A stretch of 64,000 nucleotides of DNA, taken from the NCBI GenBank assembly GCA_964017125.1, contig OZ024908.1, positions 79,424,919 to 79,488,918 of the forward strand, written 5' to 3'. The stretch is from Flabesymbios commensalis. Its lineage: Eukaryota > Annelida > Polychaeta > Terebellida > Flabelligeridae. The position numbers were made by a program, and so were the translations under genes. Under the pieces are notes generated by a model. That model worked only from the letters and a program-made list of their open reading frames with translations. It did no database searches and was not told the origin of the DNA. Position 1 is the stretch's first letter; every line of letters starts with the position of its first letter. This document shows positions 1 to 10,453 of this stretch, piece by piece.

Positions 1-249
1 AAAATATATCTGATCATAACAATTATTTTATGACTTTCTTTTTTTCTTTATGTTCAGACACAAGAGATAGTTTAGATAGTCAACACCACAGACACGCCTA
101 ATGTTCCAATAACATTTACCGTAACTTGAACCTCTCCAGCTTTTCCGTCTGTCATTGTCCTCTCTAGGGCATCGCTGGGGTTTTTATATAATCGTACAGC
201 TGAAGATCAATGCCCTGTCGTATTCTGTGGCAATTGCTCATCAAGTGTC

Positions 250-305
250 TGACCCAGTTTAGCCTATATGTGCACAAAGGTGGCCTAAAACCCCATTCAT
301 TTTAT
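250..305 (+). mobile_element. SINE tail fragment
   Basis: Matches the conserved 3' part (CCCAGTTTAGCCTATATGTG... to CATTCATTT) of the tRNA-derived SINE found whole at 61684-62004; strongly diverged in front. Confidence 0.6.
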
Positions 306-309
306 CAAG

Positions 310-2070
310 TTATCTTGGTATAGTCCGGACGTTGCAGCGGCACGCAGCGAAATCTTTGTATTCTGACCTTGCATGCCATCCCTTTCACACCGTATACATA
401 CATAATTATACTACTATGTAATCCTCGAGCCTGGCATCAGTGTACCAATAGTCTCCATTTTGCGATGATCAAGTCCTCCTTGTAATTTTGTGGCCTCATC
501 TTCCGTGTAACTCAAGTGGCGGCCTATCTTTGTTGAGAATAATATTGATGTATCTCAATTGCTTCTATTATGCTCTTTACCAGCACGAAGAGTGGAGTGT
601 AATTCAATTTGATACAGCAAAAGACTGTATCGCAAGCCCAACAAAGCTGGGGGCGGGGGTTATGCCATCACGCCGACCGTCCCTCTGTCCGCGACCTGTT
701 CCAAAGAATATTTCGGAAATCCATGGGGGAATTACATTTGCTTTCACTTTGCACACACACAAGGGGTGTAAAGTAATTTTAAATAGAAGACATGGCCACC
801 GTGACCAGTGAAATTTACACATGTGGTATACATTTCAGGGCATGATGGGTTATTAAGAGTGTTTTCCTTGACTTGTCCAGAGGATTTACCCCCAGACATG
901 CCCATATAGTTCTGGGGCTGATTCTGAGAACTAAGCCAAATAAGGAGTTTGTTGCACCCCCCCCCCCCCCAAGAACATAGATTTCTCCCTTTTTTTATCA
1001 TCATTTGGCACATATGTAACTAGTTTTAAAACATTACTCCTCTAGAAATGTGTCCGAAAGAAAAACAATTGCACCTTGAAAAAAATGAATTGATCATTCG
1101 TTTTTTTGCATAATTTTTTTAAATTTTAATATATGCCTAGGTAAACACTAATTTTCACACTGCACTATTTTTTTATAATTATTCTATTAAATACGTACCA
1201 GGTAAAATTAGCAATATTTTTTATGTTTTTGTCAGCTACAAGTGTACAAATGGCAGTGTTCTCATTTCCACCTGAGAAAACAGGAAATAGTCCTCAAAGG
1301 GTCTTAATTTCACACTTGAAAGGGGTAATGTTTTTTAAATAAAAGCTGGTGGACCACAGAAACAGGAAATACCATAAAACCTATGTTCCTCTAGGGATGC
1401 AGCAAAATCTAAATTTTCAGAATCGGCACCAGGACTAATACGGTCTTAGACTTTGGTTTTGCCAGGCAATTTAATGCTGAAACACCGTGGCCTTTCACAC
1501 AGCTCCGCTATCCTCGGGTTAGATAGTCCCCAGAGTAGGCCTACCAATAGCAGAGGATAACTCCTCTCATCCCACGCTAGAGTTAAAAACAAGGCCAATC
1601 TTGTGCAATCTTGAGGTAAAATTGACTTGTTTTATTGGCGATTTTCACTTATTTTTTGATCTACCTAACATAGATAGGACAAGTTCACTAGCACAGGATT
1701 TGGGTGAATTTGATATAGTGTCATATTCGTGAATTGCGGAGACTAGCGTACTTCGATCAATCCTGGTTTGGGGCTGTTTACTATAATAAAGTGAATTCCT
1801 ACAAAACAAAACAGGTTCTATAAATGTAATGAGCACTGAGGACGGCTGGAGTTTACTGGATGTTGGACATTGCCTACTCAAAACTCTAGGAGCAATAGCG
1901 ATTTTGGCAAATTGCGAACTGACGAACGATAGACAATGCACCATGACAAAAGCTTATCTGACCTTTGATCGAATGAGCTAAAATGAGAGGCTGTGGTTTG
2001 TTATCTTGCATAATTGTAGTTTACCTGAGACTGAAAGATGTAAGTTTGTTCCAACATAAAACAAAGAGTT
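310..2070. other. non-coding stretch
   Basis: No supported gene. It holds a fragment at about 640-790 resembling the GACGGACGG-ended satellite-like repeat seen near 29.8 kb, a C14 run at 957-970, and otherwise AT-rich unique-looking sequence. Confidence 0.5.
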
Positions 2071-2346
2071 TTCTGAATATAGAACCTTCTGAACATATCT
2101 GAATATAGGACCTTCTGAACATAGAACCTTCTGAATATAGGACCTTTCGAACAAATTTTTCTGAACATGGGGCCTTCTGAACATAGGGCCTTCTGAACAT
2201 AGGACCTTCTGGATATAGAACCTTCTGAACATAGAACCTTCTGAACATAGGACCTTCTGAATATAGAACCTTCTGAACATAGAACCTTTTGAACAAATAT
2301 TTTCTGAACGTAGAACCTTCTGAACATAGAACCTTCTGAACATAGG
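2071..2346. repeat. 16-bp minisatellite
   Basis: About 17 units of TCTGAACATAGAACCT-type sequence with A/G variants (GAACC, GGACC, GGGCC). Because 16 is not a multiple of 3, all three minus-strand frames stay open and give spurious Phe/Arg/Ser-rich peptides. Confidence 0.9.
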
Positions 2347-2926
2347 GCAGTCACCCTGGCGAGGAGGTCCCAAGTGGTGTGACATGGATGGGTGTGTTAA
2401 TATGGGATACCCTTAAACAAGTTCCCAAGTTCCGGGAGCTTCAAGTTCCCAATTTTCAAGTTCCGGGAACTTCAAGCTCCGAAATTCCGAAATAAAAGTT
2501 AACAAAAAAATGTTTTTTCCTATTTCAACAAAATGCTGCCTTTTGCCTTTCCACGCATTATCATGATTATAGATTGCCAAGCTGCGCGCATGAATGGAAT
2601 TAAATGTGGTTTTCTAGACCGCGCACACTCATTGTTATGTACAAATGACGAATTAGGCCTATATGTGTAGGTCCGACGTTGACCCAAAGAGGTAAGGTTT
2701 GCCCAACGTCTGTGACCTTACAGCAGCATTAATCCAAGATCGGGTCAATGTCTGTTTGATAGGAGATTTACAGGTATTAGGCAGCCATCCACAGAAGAGT
2801 TGATCTGAGTAGGCCAAGTTGTTAAAAGTTGTTCAAAGACTATTATAAAATGCCGCTATATATGCATAGAAAATATATAATGATATATAGGGCCTAGGCC
2901 TACAAATCACACCTCGCAGATGACAA

Positions 2927-3035
2927 CCCAGCAAACACCACGTCTTGACCCAATGCTGGTTTTACGTTGGGCCATCGTTGCAGACGGTGGTCGAACATAA
3001 AACCAGCATTGGGTCAATGCGTCGTGTTTGTTGGG
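2927..3035. mobile_element. short fold-back MITE of the CCCAGCAAACAC family
   Basis: CCCAGCAAACACCACG at the left mirrors CGTCGTGTTTGTTGGG at the right, with a GTTGGGCC...GACGGTGG centre. The family recurs at 9068, 10016, 54363 and 57491 and, as fragments, at 40.5 kb. Confidence 0.75.
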
Positions 3036-3153
3036 AAGGAATCCATGTAGTCTCAACGTTGGTCCTTAAAATATCATCGATACTGTTTTCACTGTTAATA
3101 AGTACTGTCACATGTCATAATTTTCTCACGGGTTGAGATGTTTGTTGATTGCC

Positions 3154-3171
3154 GGGGGGGGGGGGGGGGGG
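3154..3171 (+). repeat. G18 homopolymer
   Basis: Eighteen consecutive G, the longest of the recurring G/C tracts (C14 957, C14 6784, G12 16425, G13 17658, G12 26301, C13 32922, C13 35438, C12 46739). Confidence 0.95.
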
Positions 3172-3852
3172 AGGGGCGGTGCAAACAGCGTCGCACGTGG
3201 AGGAAAGACCTCATACAGGATATTAAATAATCTGTGCCATCAAACACGACAAAGAACCAATACTTAGTAATCGTTTAATAATGTTGTTCTATTGCCGGCC
3301 ACCACCACTCGAACTCGAAAATACTATATCTGGGAAAATATCATATTGTAATACTCTTCATTTTAAATTTTGTATAATAAATTAGCGGTTCTATTGTCAA
3401 TTTATTTCATACCTGTAGGGCTAGGCCCCTATATAGTTAATTTCACATCGTGAAATGTTTGCCAAGACCGCCTATAAACAAAATATAAATATGTGAAAAA
3501 CTAACTTCAGTCTACAGCACTTACAATTAATATTGGGTACCAAACTGTTTTTCCGACAAAAACGATTTTTGCAAATAATGTTTTAATATATTTTTTCACT
3601 TATTTTGGAATTTTGGAACTTGAAGTTCCGGAAACTTGAAAAATTGGGAACTTGAAGTTCCCAGAACTTGTGAACTTGTGAACTTGGGAGCTTGGAAACT
3701 TGTTTAAGGGTATATTGCATACACAAGGCCGGAAGCGACCCCTCTATTGACTCCGTTGGCAAATTACACATTTTAACCCTTGCAGCGCGGGGATCGATTT
3801 TAGACGTCAGATTTGTAACTACTATACTCGGTACATTACTATTTGAAAAGAT

Positions 3853-4051
3853 AGATGCAGCCTTCACCATGCCCTATCACCCCACCCTCAGATGCACCCT
3901 TCACCATGCCCTATCACCCCCACCCTCACATCATCATCTGTACATCATTTCATCTCATCAAGTGACTACAACGTTTTTATCGTATTACAATGTCAATTAA
4001 AAGACCTTTTGTGCCGAAAAGTGACGTAAAGCAATGATTTACTACTACTAC
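3853..4051 (+). repeat. interspersed repeat with (ACT)n tail
   Basis: CACCATGCCCTATCACC (a 37-bp tandem doublet here), then TTTTTATCGTATTACAATGTC and GAAAAGTGACGTAAAGCAA, ending TTACTACTACTAC. Other copies lie at 16054-16126 and 43317-43467. The simple-repeat tail suggests the 3' end of a non-LTR element or SINE. Confidence 0.65.
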
Positions 4052-4292
4052 CTTCACTTTGCCATCACAGAAGGAGAGCCATCTGTTGACTATGTCTACC
4101 TTTCAACACTACTGCATACTCCTAATCACCGGATGTGAACCCTTAGACCACTGATGTCCACTATATACTAACTGTGTAGTGTTCCTCTGATTTTTTTTCA
4201 CAACTTATAGGACCAGTATTGAGAACTGGAAAATGTATTCAATTATGTGGAACTGACATACAGTGTGACTTGATCTTAAAAATCCGAGGTAT

Positions 4293-4360
4293 TTTCAGTC
4301 ACTAGAAGTTGTGGATCGCGGTAGCGAGACACAACTTAAGTGAGTGAAAATTTAAATTGA
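4293..4360. repeat. fragment of TTAA MITE family B (AAGTTGTG hairpin)
   Basis: Contains TAGAAGTTGTGGATCGCGG and its mirror CGAGACACAACTT, the diagnostic hairpin of family B (copies at 47225, 51324, 51836, 55097 and 57997). Confidence 0.7.
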
Positions 4361-4489
4361 ATATCTCAGACCTCTTGGGGGTTAACACGGACCACCTCAG
4401 TCTGCTTCAGCACACAGGCCCGGAGGTCCAAAGGGTGTGACGGATGGATGTATGTATTGCTAGTGTAGAGAAGGTCGGTACCGGTGTAG

Positions 4490-4618
4490 CCGTTTCATCG
4501 TACCCCCGTTTCAGCATACCGGGGGTACGTTGAAACTAGTTTCAGCTTGCCAGGGGGTACGTTCAGATTACACCCGGGGTAACCTGAACAGGTGGGTAAT
4601 CTGAAACTGTTACACCGG
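4490..4618. mobile_element. nested fold-back inserted in the left arm
   Basis: Ends CCGGTGTAGCCGTTTCA and TGAAACTGTTACACCGG are inverted; the interior has three GGGGTAC(G) boxes in alternating orientation. It splits the arm of the host fold-back. Confidence 0.65.
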
Positions 4619-4657
4619 CTCTCCTATTCTGATCCAAATTATGGCAAATTCCACATT

Positions 4658-5030
4658 TTAAAGGGACTGGCCCAGGCTAAAATCATCAAAAAATCGGTGA
4701 TTTTATTTCGGGTTCTTAATATGACCATATGATGTAAACATGTACATAGACTAGAACTGCAAATTTTTATAATTTTTGTGCTGCGCATTCACCAGTTAGG
4801 CTAGATATAGAGACGAAATTCCTGATTTCTAATTATTGACAACCATGTCAAAAATAGGAAATGCGGGAATTTCGTCTCTATATCTAGTCTAACTGGTGAA
4901 TGCGCAGCACAAAAATTATAAAAATTTGCAGTTCTAGTCCATGTACATGTTTACATCATATGGTCATATTAAGAACCCGAAATAAAATCACCGATTTTTT
5001 TATGATTTTAGCCTGGGCCAGTCCCTTTAA
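4658..5030. mobile_element. TTAA-bounded long-hairpin MITE
   Basis: TTAAAGGGACTGGCCCAGGC at the left and the exact mirror ending CCAGTCCCTTTAA. The arms match almost base for base for about 180 bp, so nearly the whole element is one hairpin. Relatives: 22610-22809 and 55374-55582, plus a sister family beginning TTAAAGCGACACAATC (33249, 37406, 39495, 14651). Confidence 0.85.
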
Positions 5031-5419
5031 TGCAATTAAAATTCACAAAAAAATGGTCAAGAGATTTTTAATGCCCCCAATAAAATAACACTTAAGAAGA
5101 CTATGAGAGTCTGTGTCGCCATCTGGTGATCAGCAGTCTGTAATTTCTCCTAACTTAGATCAGAATAGGATAGCCGGTACCGGCCCTCTCCATAGGCCTA
5201 CTGGCTAAACACACATCCACCTGTGACACCCTTTGGACCTCCGGGTCCGGGTTCCAGTACAACAGGTGACTTTAGTAAACAGTAGTCATGGTGTTTCTTT
5301 GCAGATAAGCATGCTGCCGACAAATACTTGAAGGTGCGCATAATTTGTCTTTGGAATGCACTGCGCCCCAAACACCAGGAAGGGAGGTAATTATCATACA
5401 TTTAATATTTCTTACATAA

Positions 5420-6240
5420 CGCATCACATTCCGGAGCATATCTCGAAAACCCATGGGAATTTTGTGCCTTTTGGTGGTTGTGACCTTGTACCTATGTTGA
5501 CACTAATTTCATATCTGAAGCATATCTCGATGTTTCTTTTATATTGCACACTCACATCACTTGGGTGTAGATGTGCATTTTGTGGGTTATGGTCTTCGAC
5601 TTATTGCATAGACAATGTTGTCATATTGGGTAATATTGCATAAACATACTGCATACTATTGTGTTGTTTTTTTTGTTTGTCCGTCCGTCTATAATCTAAT
5701 AAACGGATTTGTATGAAAATTTTACCAAAGATGTGTCTCGGGCCAAGGAGTTCTGATTCCGACCTACATTTTTGACCTAATCTCAATCAAAATAGCGACA
5801 CCTATCAGGGGGTGTAGATGTACCTTTTGGGTTTATGACCTTCGACATACTTTTTGACCTACATCTCTCAATCTGGTTTGCGGAACTCTGAACTCTGTAA
5901 CCCCTTAGGGAATTTCTTTCATGCTGCACACATTTATCCCTCAGAAGGTATGTGCCTTTTTGGGGTTATGACCTTTGACCAACTTTTTAGAGAGCTTAGA
6001 TAGCCTAACAATCTCATTTCCTGAGCATATCTCCCCAAGGTTGTTTTATACGAACATCCCTCAAGGAGAGCAGATGCGCCTTTTGGGGGTTATGACCTCT
6101 GACCCACATTCTCATCCACATCTGGAGCTAAAATTAACAAAATGGTTGGATAATCCAATTCTGAGCACGTGTTGTTTTGGGATTATGATTTCGATCAAGC
6201 GGCGGGTGTAGGTCTAGATGTGCCATTTGTGCGTTTCTGT
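5420..6240. repeat. degenerate tandem repeat (GAGCATATCT / GTTATGACCTTTGAC units)
   Basis: Recurring blocks GGAGCATATCTC, GATGTGCCTTTTGGGGGTTATGACC and TTTGACC every 110-140 bp. The same family is inverted at about 24780-25090 and as scraps at 30600-30720 and 32440-32700. No coding capacity. Confidence 0.6.
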
Positions 6241-6564
6241 CATGAGGTGGGACGATAATTACGGCGGCCTTTGGAATAAAAGGAATAATTTATTTTTCGT
6301 GTACTTGTATACCTTATTTTGGATTTTCAATCTGTATTGCCGTCCACACATCCCTTCAAAAATACTGTGCTACAAATCAAGGAAGACTGCATAATGGTAG
6401 TACAATGCCCACCCAAGGCAACCTTCAAGGCAACCATCAGCTACCCTGTCATCTTTGCTCACTCCTCTGCTACGTATTTTACGTAACAACAATAATTATT
6501 GCGATACTTGTGACAATACTAGTACTACTGATAATAATAATAAGAAAAAGCAATATGTTCACAT

Positions 6565-6741
6565 ACCGCGATTCACAACCTCAAGTGGTTGAAAATTACT
6601 CATATCTGTTTAATTTGAGACCAAATATTTACAAATCTTGATATTTAAACAAGTCATTTTAGTCCCAAATACCAGGGATTTCATTGGGTAATAAAAGAGA
6701 TTGAAAATGACTATTGTCGTGATTAGCAGGCAAAGGGTTAA
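6565..6741. mobile_element. partial TTAA MITE, family B
   Basis: Half of the AAGTTGTG hairpin (CACAACCTCAAGTGGTTGAAAA) through AATTTGAGACCAA to GGCAAAGGGTTAA, matching 51380-51500 and 58080-58200. Confidence 0.6.
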
Positions 6742-7499
6742 TTTCATATATTATGTCATCTTGTTGTGTGTTACTGCATTGTACCCCCCCCCCCCCCTAC
6801 ATGATTTCTTGCACTCATCGCAGTGCGTAGTCCTGTTCTAACAAGCAGTGTAATGAGTTCATTAATACAGTCTAACACGACAACGTCATCAGCAGTGGTG
6901 TTAAAATTTACTTTATGTTTAGGATTAGGCCTATGTCTGATCATATCTGATATGTAACTAGTGTTATTTGAGAATGTGGAACTGCTGCCTGCACATTGTA
7001 AGAATATGGCATACTTGCATTATTTATATATTTACAAAGTTTAAAACATGTTTATGGAATTGCTCTTTTTTCATTGCAAATTAATTTTCAAATTTCAAAT
7101 ATTATATCTTTTTTCTTAATTTCGAAGAATTTTATTGGTTTAAATATTTTATTATTATTATTATTATTTTAAGTAATTTCCCGAGCGGTAAATGGGCCAT
7201 ATCGCATTTTATGACTGTGTGTATGCGATTTGCCTTATCTGCTTATGCGTCATCGTAGCCGTATTCCTATGTCCTGTTCCTATTTCTATTCGTACATACG
7301 TGAACGTAGCATTAGTAATTTAACTCGCATTATTATTTTAGTAATAGTTGTCTAAATAACGGGAAACACTATTTTGACTTCTACAATACATATACCACTA
7401 TATCAGTTTTTTTTTGTTCAGTAAAGGATGTCTGTAGGTTTGATAAATGCTGCAGGAATAAATGTAAAACGATGAAATGTTATTATATTTATTTTGAAG

Positions 7500-7714
7500 C
7501 TCCAAGGTGAAGGATACCTCTCGTACAAAAAGAACTGCAGCAAATATTAAACTATCCGAAGCGAGTAGAGAACCACCAATTAAGAAATACAAAACAACGA
7601 ATTTAAAACAGCGGACTAAAGAAATGAAGTCAAAATCTGGAATTACGGGTTCGGACAAGATTTACAGTGATAACAAAAAGTGCAGCGATGCAGTAACAAT
7701 CAGGAAAGTAGAAG
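7500..7714 (+). CDS. internal exon of large disordered nuclear-type protein
   Basis: Small upstream exon of the gene whose main exon lies at 10454-14529. It begins after a TTTTGAAG acceptor; the first base, C, is a third codon position, so the preceding exon should end in phase 2. It ends at GAAG before GTAATA, after the first base of a codon. The next exon supplies the two missing bases and keeps the frame open. This phase match is the main support. The 71 residues are basic and Lys/Ser/Thr-rich, with an NLS-like stretch PPIKKYK and several KxxK clusters. Without splicing the frame runs into a stop about 60 bases into the intron. The exon with the start codon was not found and may lie upstream of the window or be masked by repeats. 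I do not recognise the family. Confidence 0.7.
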
Positions 7715-7817
7715 GTAATATCGGTAACCATGGTAACAGCGTCATGGAATATGTGCTGAACATAGTAACTAAGTAAAGTTTTAGCCAGGCAAATGTAGTG
7801 CTACTGCCTGTCACTCC

Positions 7818-7935
7818 AGAGCACAATAAACACAAAACATTTATATAACTTTTATACAACGTCGGCCCAACATCTTCGACGTTGGCCCAACATTGTATAA
7901 ATGTTACATAAATGTTTTGTGTTTACTGTGAGCTC
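7818..7935. mobile_element. fold-back MITE (AAACACAAAACATTTAT family)
   Basis: AGAGC(..)AAACACAAAACATTTAT mirrored by AAATGTTTTGTGTTTACTG(..)GCTCT around CAACGTCGGCCCAAC/GTTGGCCCAACATTG. A second copy is at 41974-42070. Confidence 0.75.
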
Positions 7936-8092
7936 TGTATTCAGATTTCAAAGAAACTGTGGCCAGTCCACTCCCAAGAGACAATATTGTGGAGAGGGCA
8001 GTGGGAAAAAAGATGAGAATGCTGTAACTCTTGATTGAACTATTGCTGATTTTAATAATCCTATAAATCTCTCGCGATCCACAACTTGGCCC

Positions 8093-8397
8093 TTAACCCT
8101 TACACTGCTATGGGCGACTATAGTCGCCCAAAATTAACCAAGCGCAGCCTGATGTGGTCGCCGAGTAAAATCGTTATTTATTTTTTTTTTTTTAATTTTT
8201 TACTTTTTTTTTTATACTTTCGTTTTGTGGTGTCTTCCTATTTGCGCTTTAAAGATAGCTAACTGACTGATTTTGTAATATAATGGCTTTTAATATCAGT
8301 TGTTCATCAGATGTTTTTTTGAAGAAAAAACATGCCAGATATTACTTAGTGGGAAACCACACATGCTGCAAATTTTCTGCAGCAGTGTAAGGGTTAA
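8093..8397. mobile_element. TTAA MITE with perfect 16-bp termini
   Basis: TTAACCCTTACACTGC at the left and GCAGTGTAAGGGTTAA at the right, with a subterminal palindrome GGGCGACTATAGTCGCCC. It shares its right TTAA with the next element. Confidence 0.85.
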
Positions 8398-8602
8398 ACC
8401 CTCACAGTACGGGGATCGACTACGACTAAAGTCGATCCCCGTACTGTAAGAATCAACATATATCTAATGGCCGGAAACCCATGACATAGGTATTCAAATT
8501 AATCAGAAAGACTAACTAAGACATTTATGACGATTTCAAATTGAACAAAAACGATTTGATTGCGATGTTTTTTTTTAATTAATTAAGCGCTTTAAGGGTT
8601 AA
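8394..8602. mobile_element. TTAA MITE, family A
   Basis: Left end TTAAACCCTCACAGTACGGGG with a GATCGACT...AGTCGATC palindrome, then the family body (GGTATTCAAATTAATC, AAGACATTTATGA) to TTTAAGGGTTAA. TTAA plus CCC(T) ends are typical of piggyBac-type targets. Copies: 14711, 48566, 54500, 58198, 58398 and 59475, with fragments at 31055, 47168 and 54022. Confidence 0.8.
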
Positions 8603-8909
8603 GCGCGAAGCACGTCTATTGTCGGGGACATGCATGACTGGCGTGACAGTGAGACCATCTACCACTGTGCCACCCCTCCCTGACAATACGTCACCAGTCA
8701 AACTCGACAAACTGTATATCTATGTTTTTATAACAATGAATAACTAGACAGTCGGTCAGAGACTGAGAACTTCAGTCGAAATTAATAATCGTGATCAGTG
8801 TCCTAAATCCGGATCGTAATCTGGATCATCCCCCACCATCCCCCAAATTTAATTGTCCGAGATACAATATGATGTAGGCACTGCCTAGGGAAAGCTCACT
8901 CCCACTTTA

Positions 8910-8982
8910 TGCCGATCATTAGCATATTTGTTCCTCTGGCGTCCAACGGACGCCAGAGGAACAAATATGCTAATGATCGGCA
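8910..8982. repeat. perfect 35-bp-arm palindrome
   Basis: TGCCGATCATTAGCATATTT... to GGCGTCC (8910-8944) is exactly complementary to 8948-8982 with only AAC between. Within this intron no other palindrome is so exact. Confidence 0.9.
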
Positions 8983-9067
8983 CCAACGATGCCGGACCAA
9001 CTAACGAGTGACGGACCAACTAACGAGACCAAAAACATAACCTCCCTGGCGGAGGTAATACATCCGT

Positions 9068-9256
9068 ACCCAGCAAACACGACACATTTACCCAGTGTTT
9101 GTCCAACATTAGGCAAACATTGGTTAAATGTGTCGTGCTTGAGTATTCAGCCCAATACGGATCAAGGAGTGAACACGTCAGTTCACAGACAACTAATGCT
9201 GGGCTAATGCTGGTCCAGCGTCGTAGACGGTGGGCCAGCATTAGCTCAGCATTGAC
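9068..9256. mobile_element. two adjacent fold-backs of the CCCAGCAAACAC group
   Basis: The first hairpin, 9068-9141 (CACGACACATTTACC mirrored by AAATGTGTCGTG), is followed by a core hairpin 9201-9256 (TGCTGGGCTAATGCTGG mirrored by CCAGCATTAGCTCAGCA). Probably one element interrupted by about 60 bp. Confidence 0.65.
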
Positions 9257-10015
9257 AATATCCACGTCAACTGTGACGATAAGATTATATTTTTATGTGA
9301 TTCATAACGCTGTATCACTATATTGTACATATTTTATAAAGATGTACTATTATTGGAGCAAATACTATTATTGTATCAAAGTAACAAACTTTTACAAGTT
9401 TGTTTTTCTATGCTCAAATATAATACTCCCCGTGTTGGAATATAAGTGCTTTGCGTTTTTCTTGAGGTATTTTTTTTTGCGATTGCAAGATCATGCACTT
9501 GTTTTCGAACACTTGTAAATGCATCTTCAAATATAAGTGCATGCACGTTTTATGTGCAGGGATATGGTAAAAAAATTATTCGTAAATATTAATCTTATGA
9601 AATGATCATGTGTTATGTTTTCAGAACGATTTTGATTTTTAATCCAAAAAATCGTTAAATGGCTTTTTGGCTAATGTTACTGTTTCACAAATGTACCGAT
9701 ATAAAACAACAATGATTGAATTGATTGACTAGCTTAATTTGAATCAAACCATTATAATAAATGATATATACCATTCTTTGTGAGTTAATGTGTGGAGATC
9801 ATATGCTATTTTTTTATAATGATTATTTAAACTTTAAGCTAGCTCAATATGATTTTATCACTAATTGAAAAAATGTCCTCAACATGATCTCTTCAGTTTA
9901 TTTTCAACCATTATGGTCATGCGCCTACCCCCTCTCATGTGTCATTATTTGTATATCTTTGTTCTACATTAATTTACTGATCGAAATAAATCTTAACATA
10001 TTATTATGATTATAA

Positions 10016-10121
10016 ACCCAGCAAACACGAGACATGGACCCAATGGTTTGATGTTGGGCCGACTTCGAAGACGGTGGGCCAACATTAAAACAACAATGGG
10101 TCAATGTCTCGTGTTTGCTGA
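10016..10121. mobile_element. CCCAGCAAACAC-family fold-back
   Basis: CCCAGCAAACACGAGACAT at the left and ATGTCTCGTGTTTGCTGAG at the right with the GTTGGGCC/GGTGGGCCAAC centre. It lies about 330 bp before the big exon. Confidence 0.8.
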
Positions 10122-10453
10122 GAAGTCTCTTAATTGACCGTCACAATCAATTGGTAGTATTTTATACTTGGCTTCTTCTAATTTATAAAATGATAAACGT
10201 TTTGCCTCATGTAGATTATAATAGCCGACAGGGTATATGTATTGTCGTTGTTAAATGTCTAATTCCATGGCAAGTACTCAGATCCTGACCAATGATTAGG
10301 ATTAAAAAATACATGCAGATGTGACCAAATTTATTAAATAAACGTTTTGAATTGAGAAAAACTAATGATTTTTAGTAAAATGTATCAAATCATTTAAGAT
10401 TATTTAAGGCAGTTATTATCACCTGAGTATAGCATATATATTCTTCTTTTCAG

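Larger units (their letters stand above)
2407..3713. mobile_element. inverted-repeat element with about 110-bp arms
   Basis: The left arm starts ATACCCTTAAACAAGTT and continues with AAGTTCC-rich sequence to about 2500. The right arm (about 3590-3713) is its reverse complement ending AACTTGTTTAAGGGTAT. No transposase frame inside; the element carries the fold-back at 2927-3035 and a G18 tract. Non-autonomous DNA element; family not assigned. Confidence 0.7.
4417..5250. mobile_element. fold-back element, outer layer of a triple nest
   Basis: The left arm 4417-4494 (GCCCGGAGGTCCAAAGGGTG... to GGTACCGG) is inverted at about 5170-5250 (CCGGTACCGG... to CACCCTTTGGACCTCCGG). The arm continues as CTCCTATTCTGATC (4622) against GATCAGAATAGGA (5158), interrupted by two further fold-backs at 4490-4618 and 4658-5030. 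Confidence 0.75.
7715..10453 (+). other. phase-1 intron full of MITEs and palindromes
   Basis: GT (GTAATA) to AG intron joining the two exons of the disordered-protein gene. It contains at least six short inverted-repeat elements, listed separately, including two TTAA-bounded MITEs sharing one TTAA and a perfect 35-bp-arm palindrome. An RFX X-box-like palindrome, GTAACCATGGTAAC, lies at 7724-7737 just inside the donor. I saw no alternative exon. Confidence 0.65.

Noticed and set aside
1978-2385. Three overlapping minus frames rich in FRRFYVQK
   Set aside because: All arise from a 16-bp minisatellite with no stop in any minus frame.
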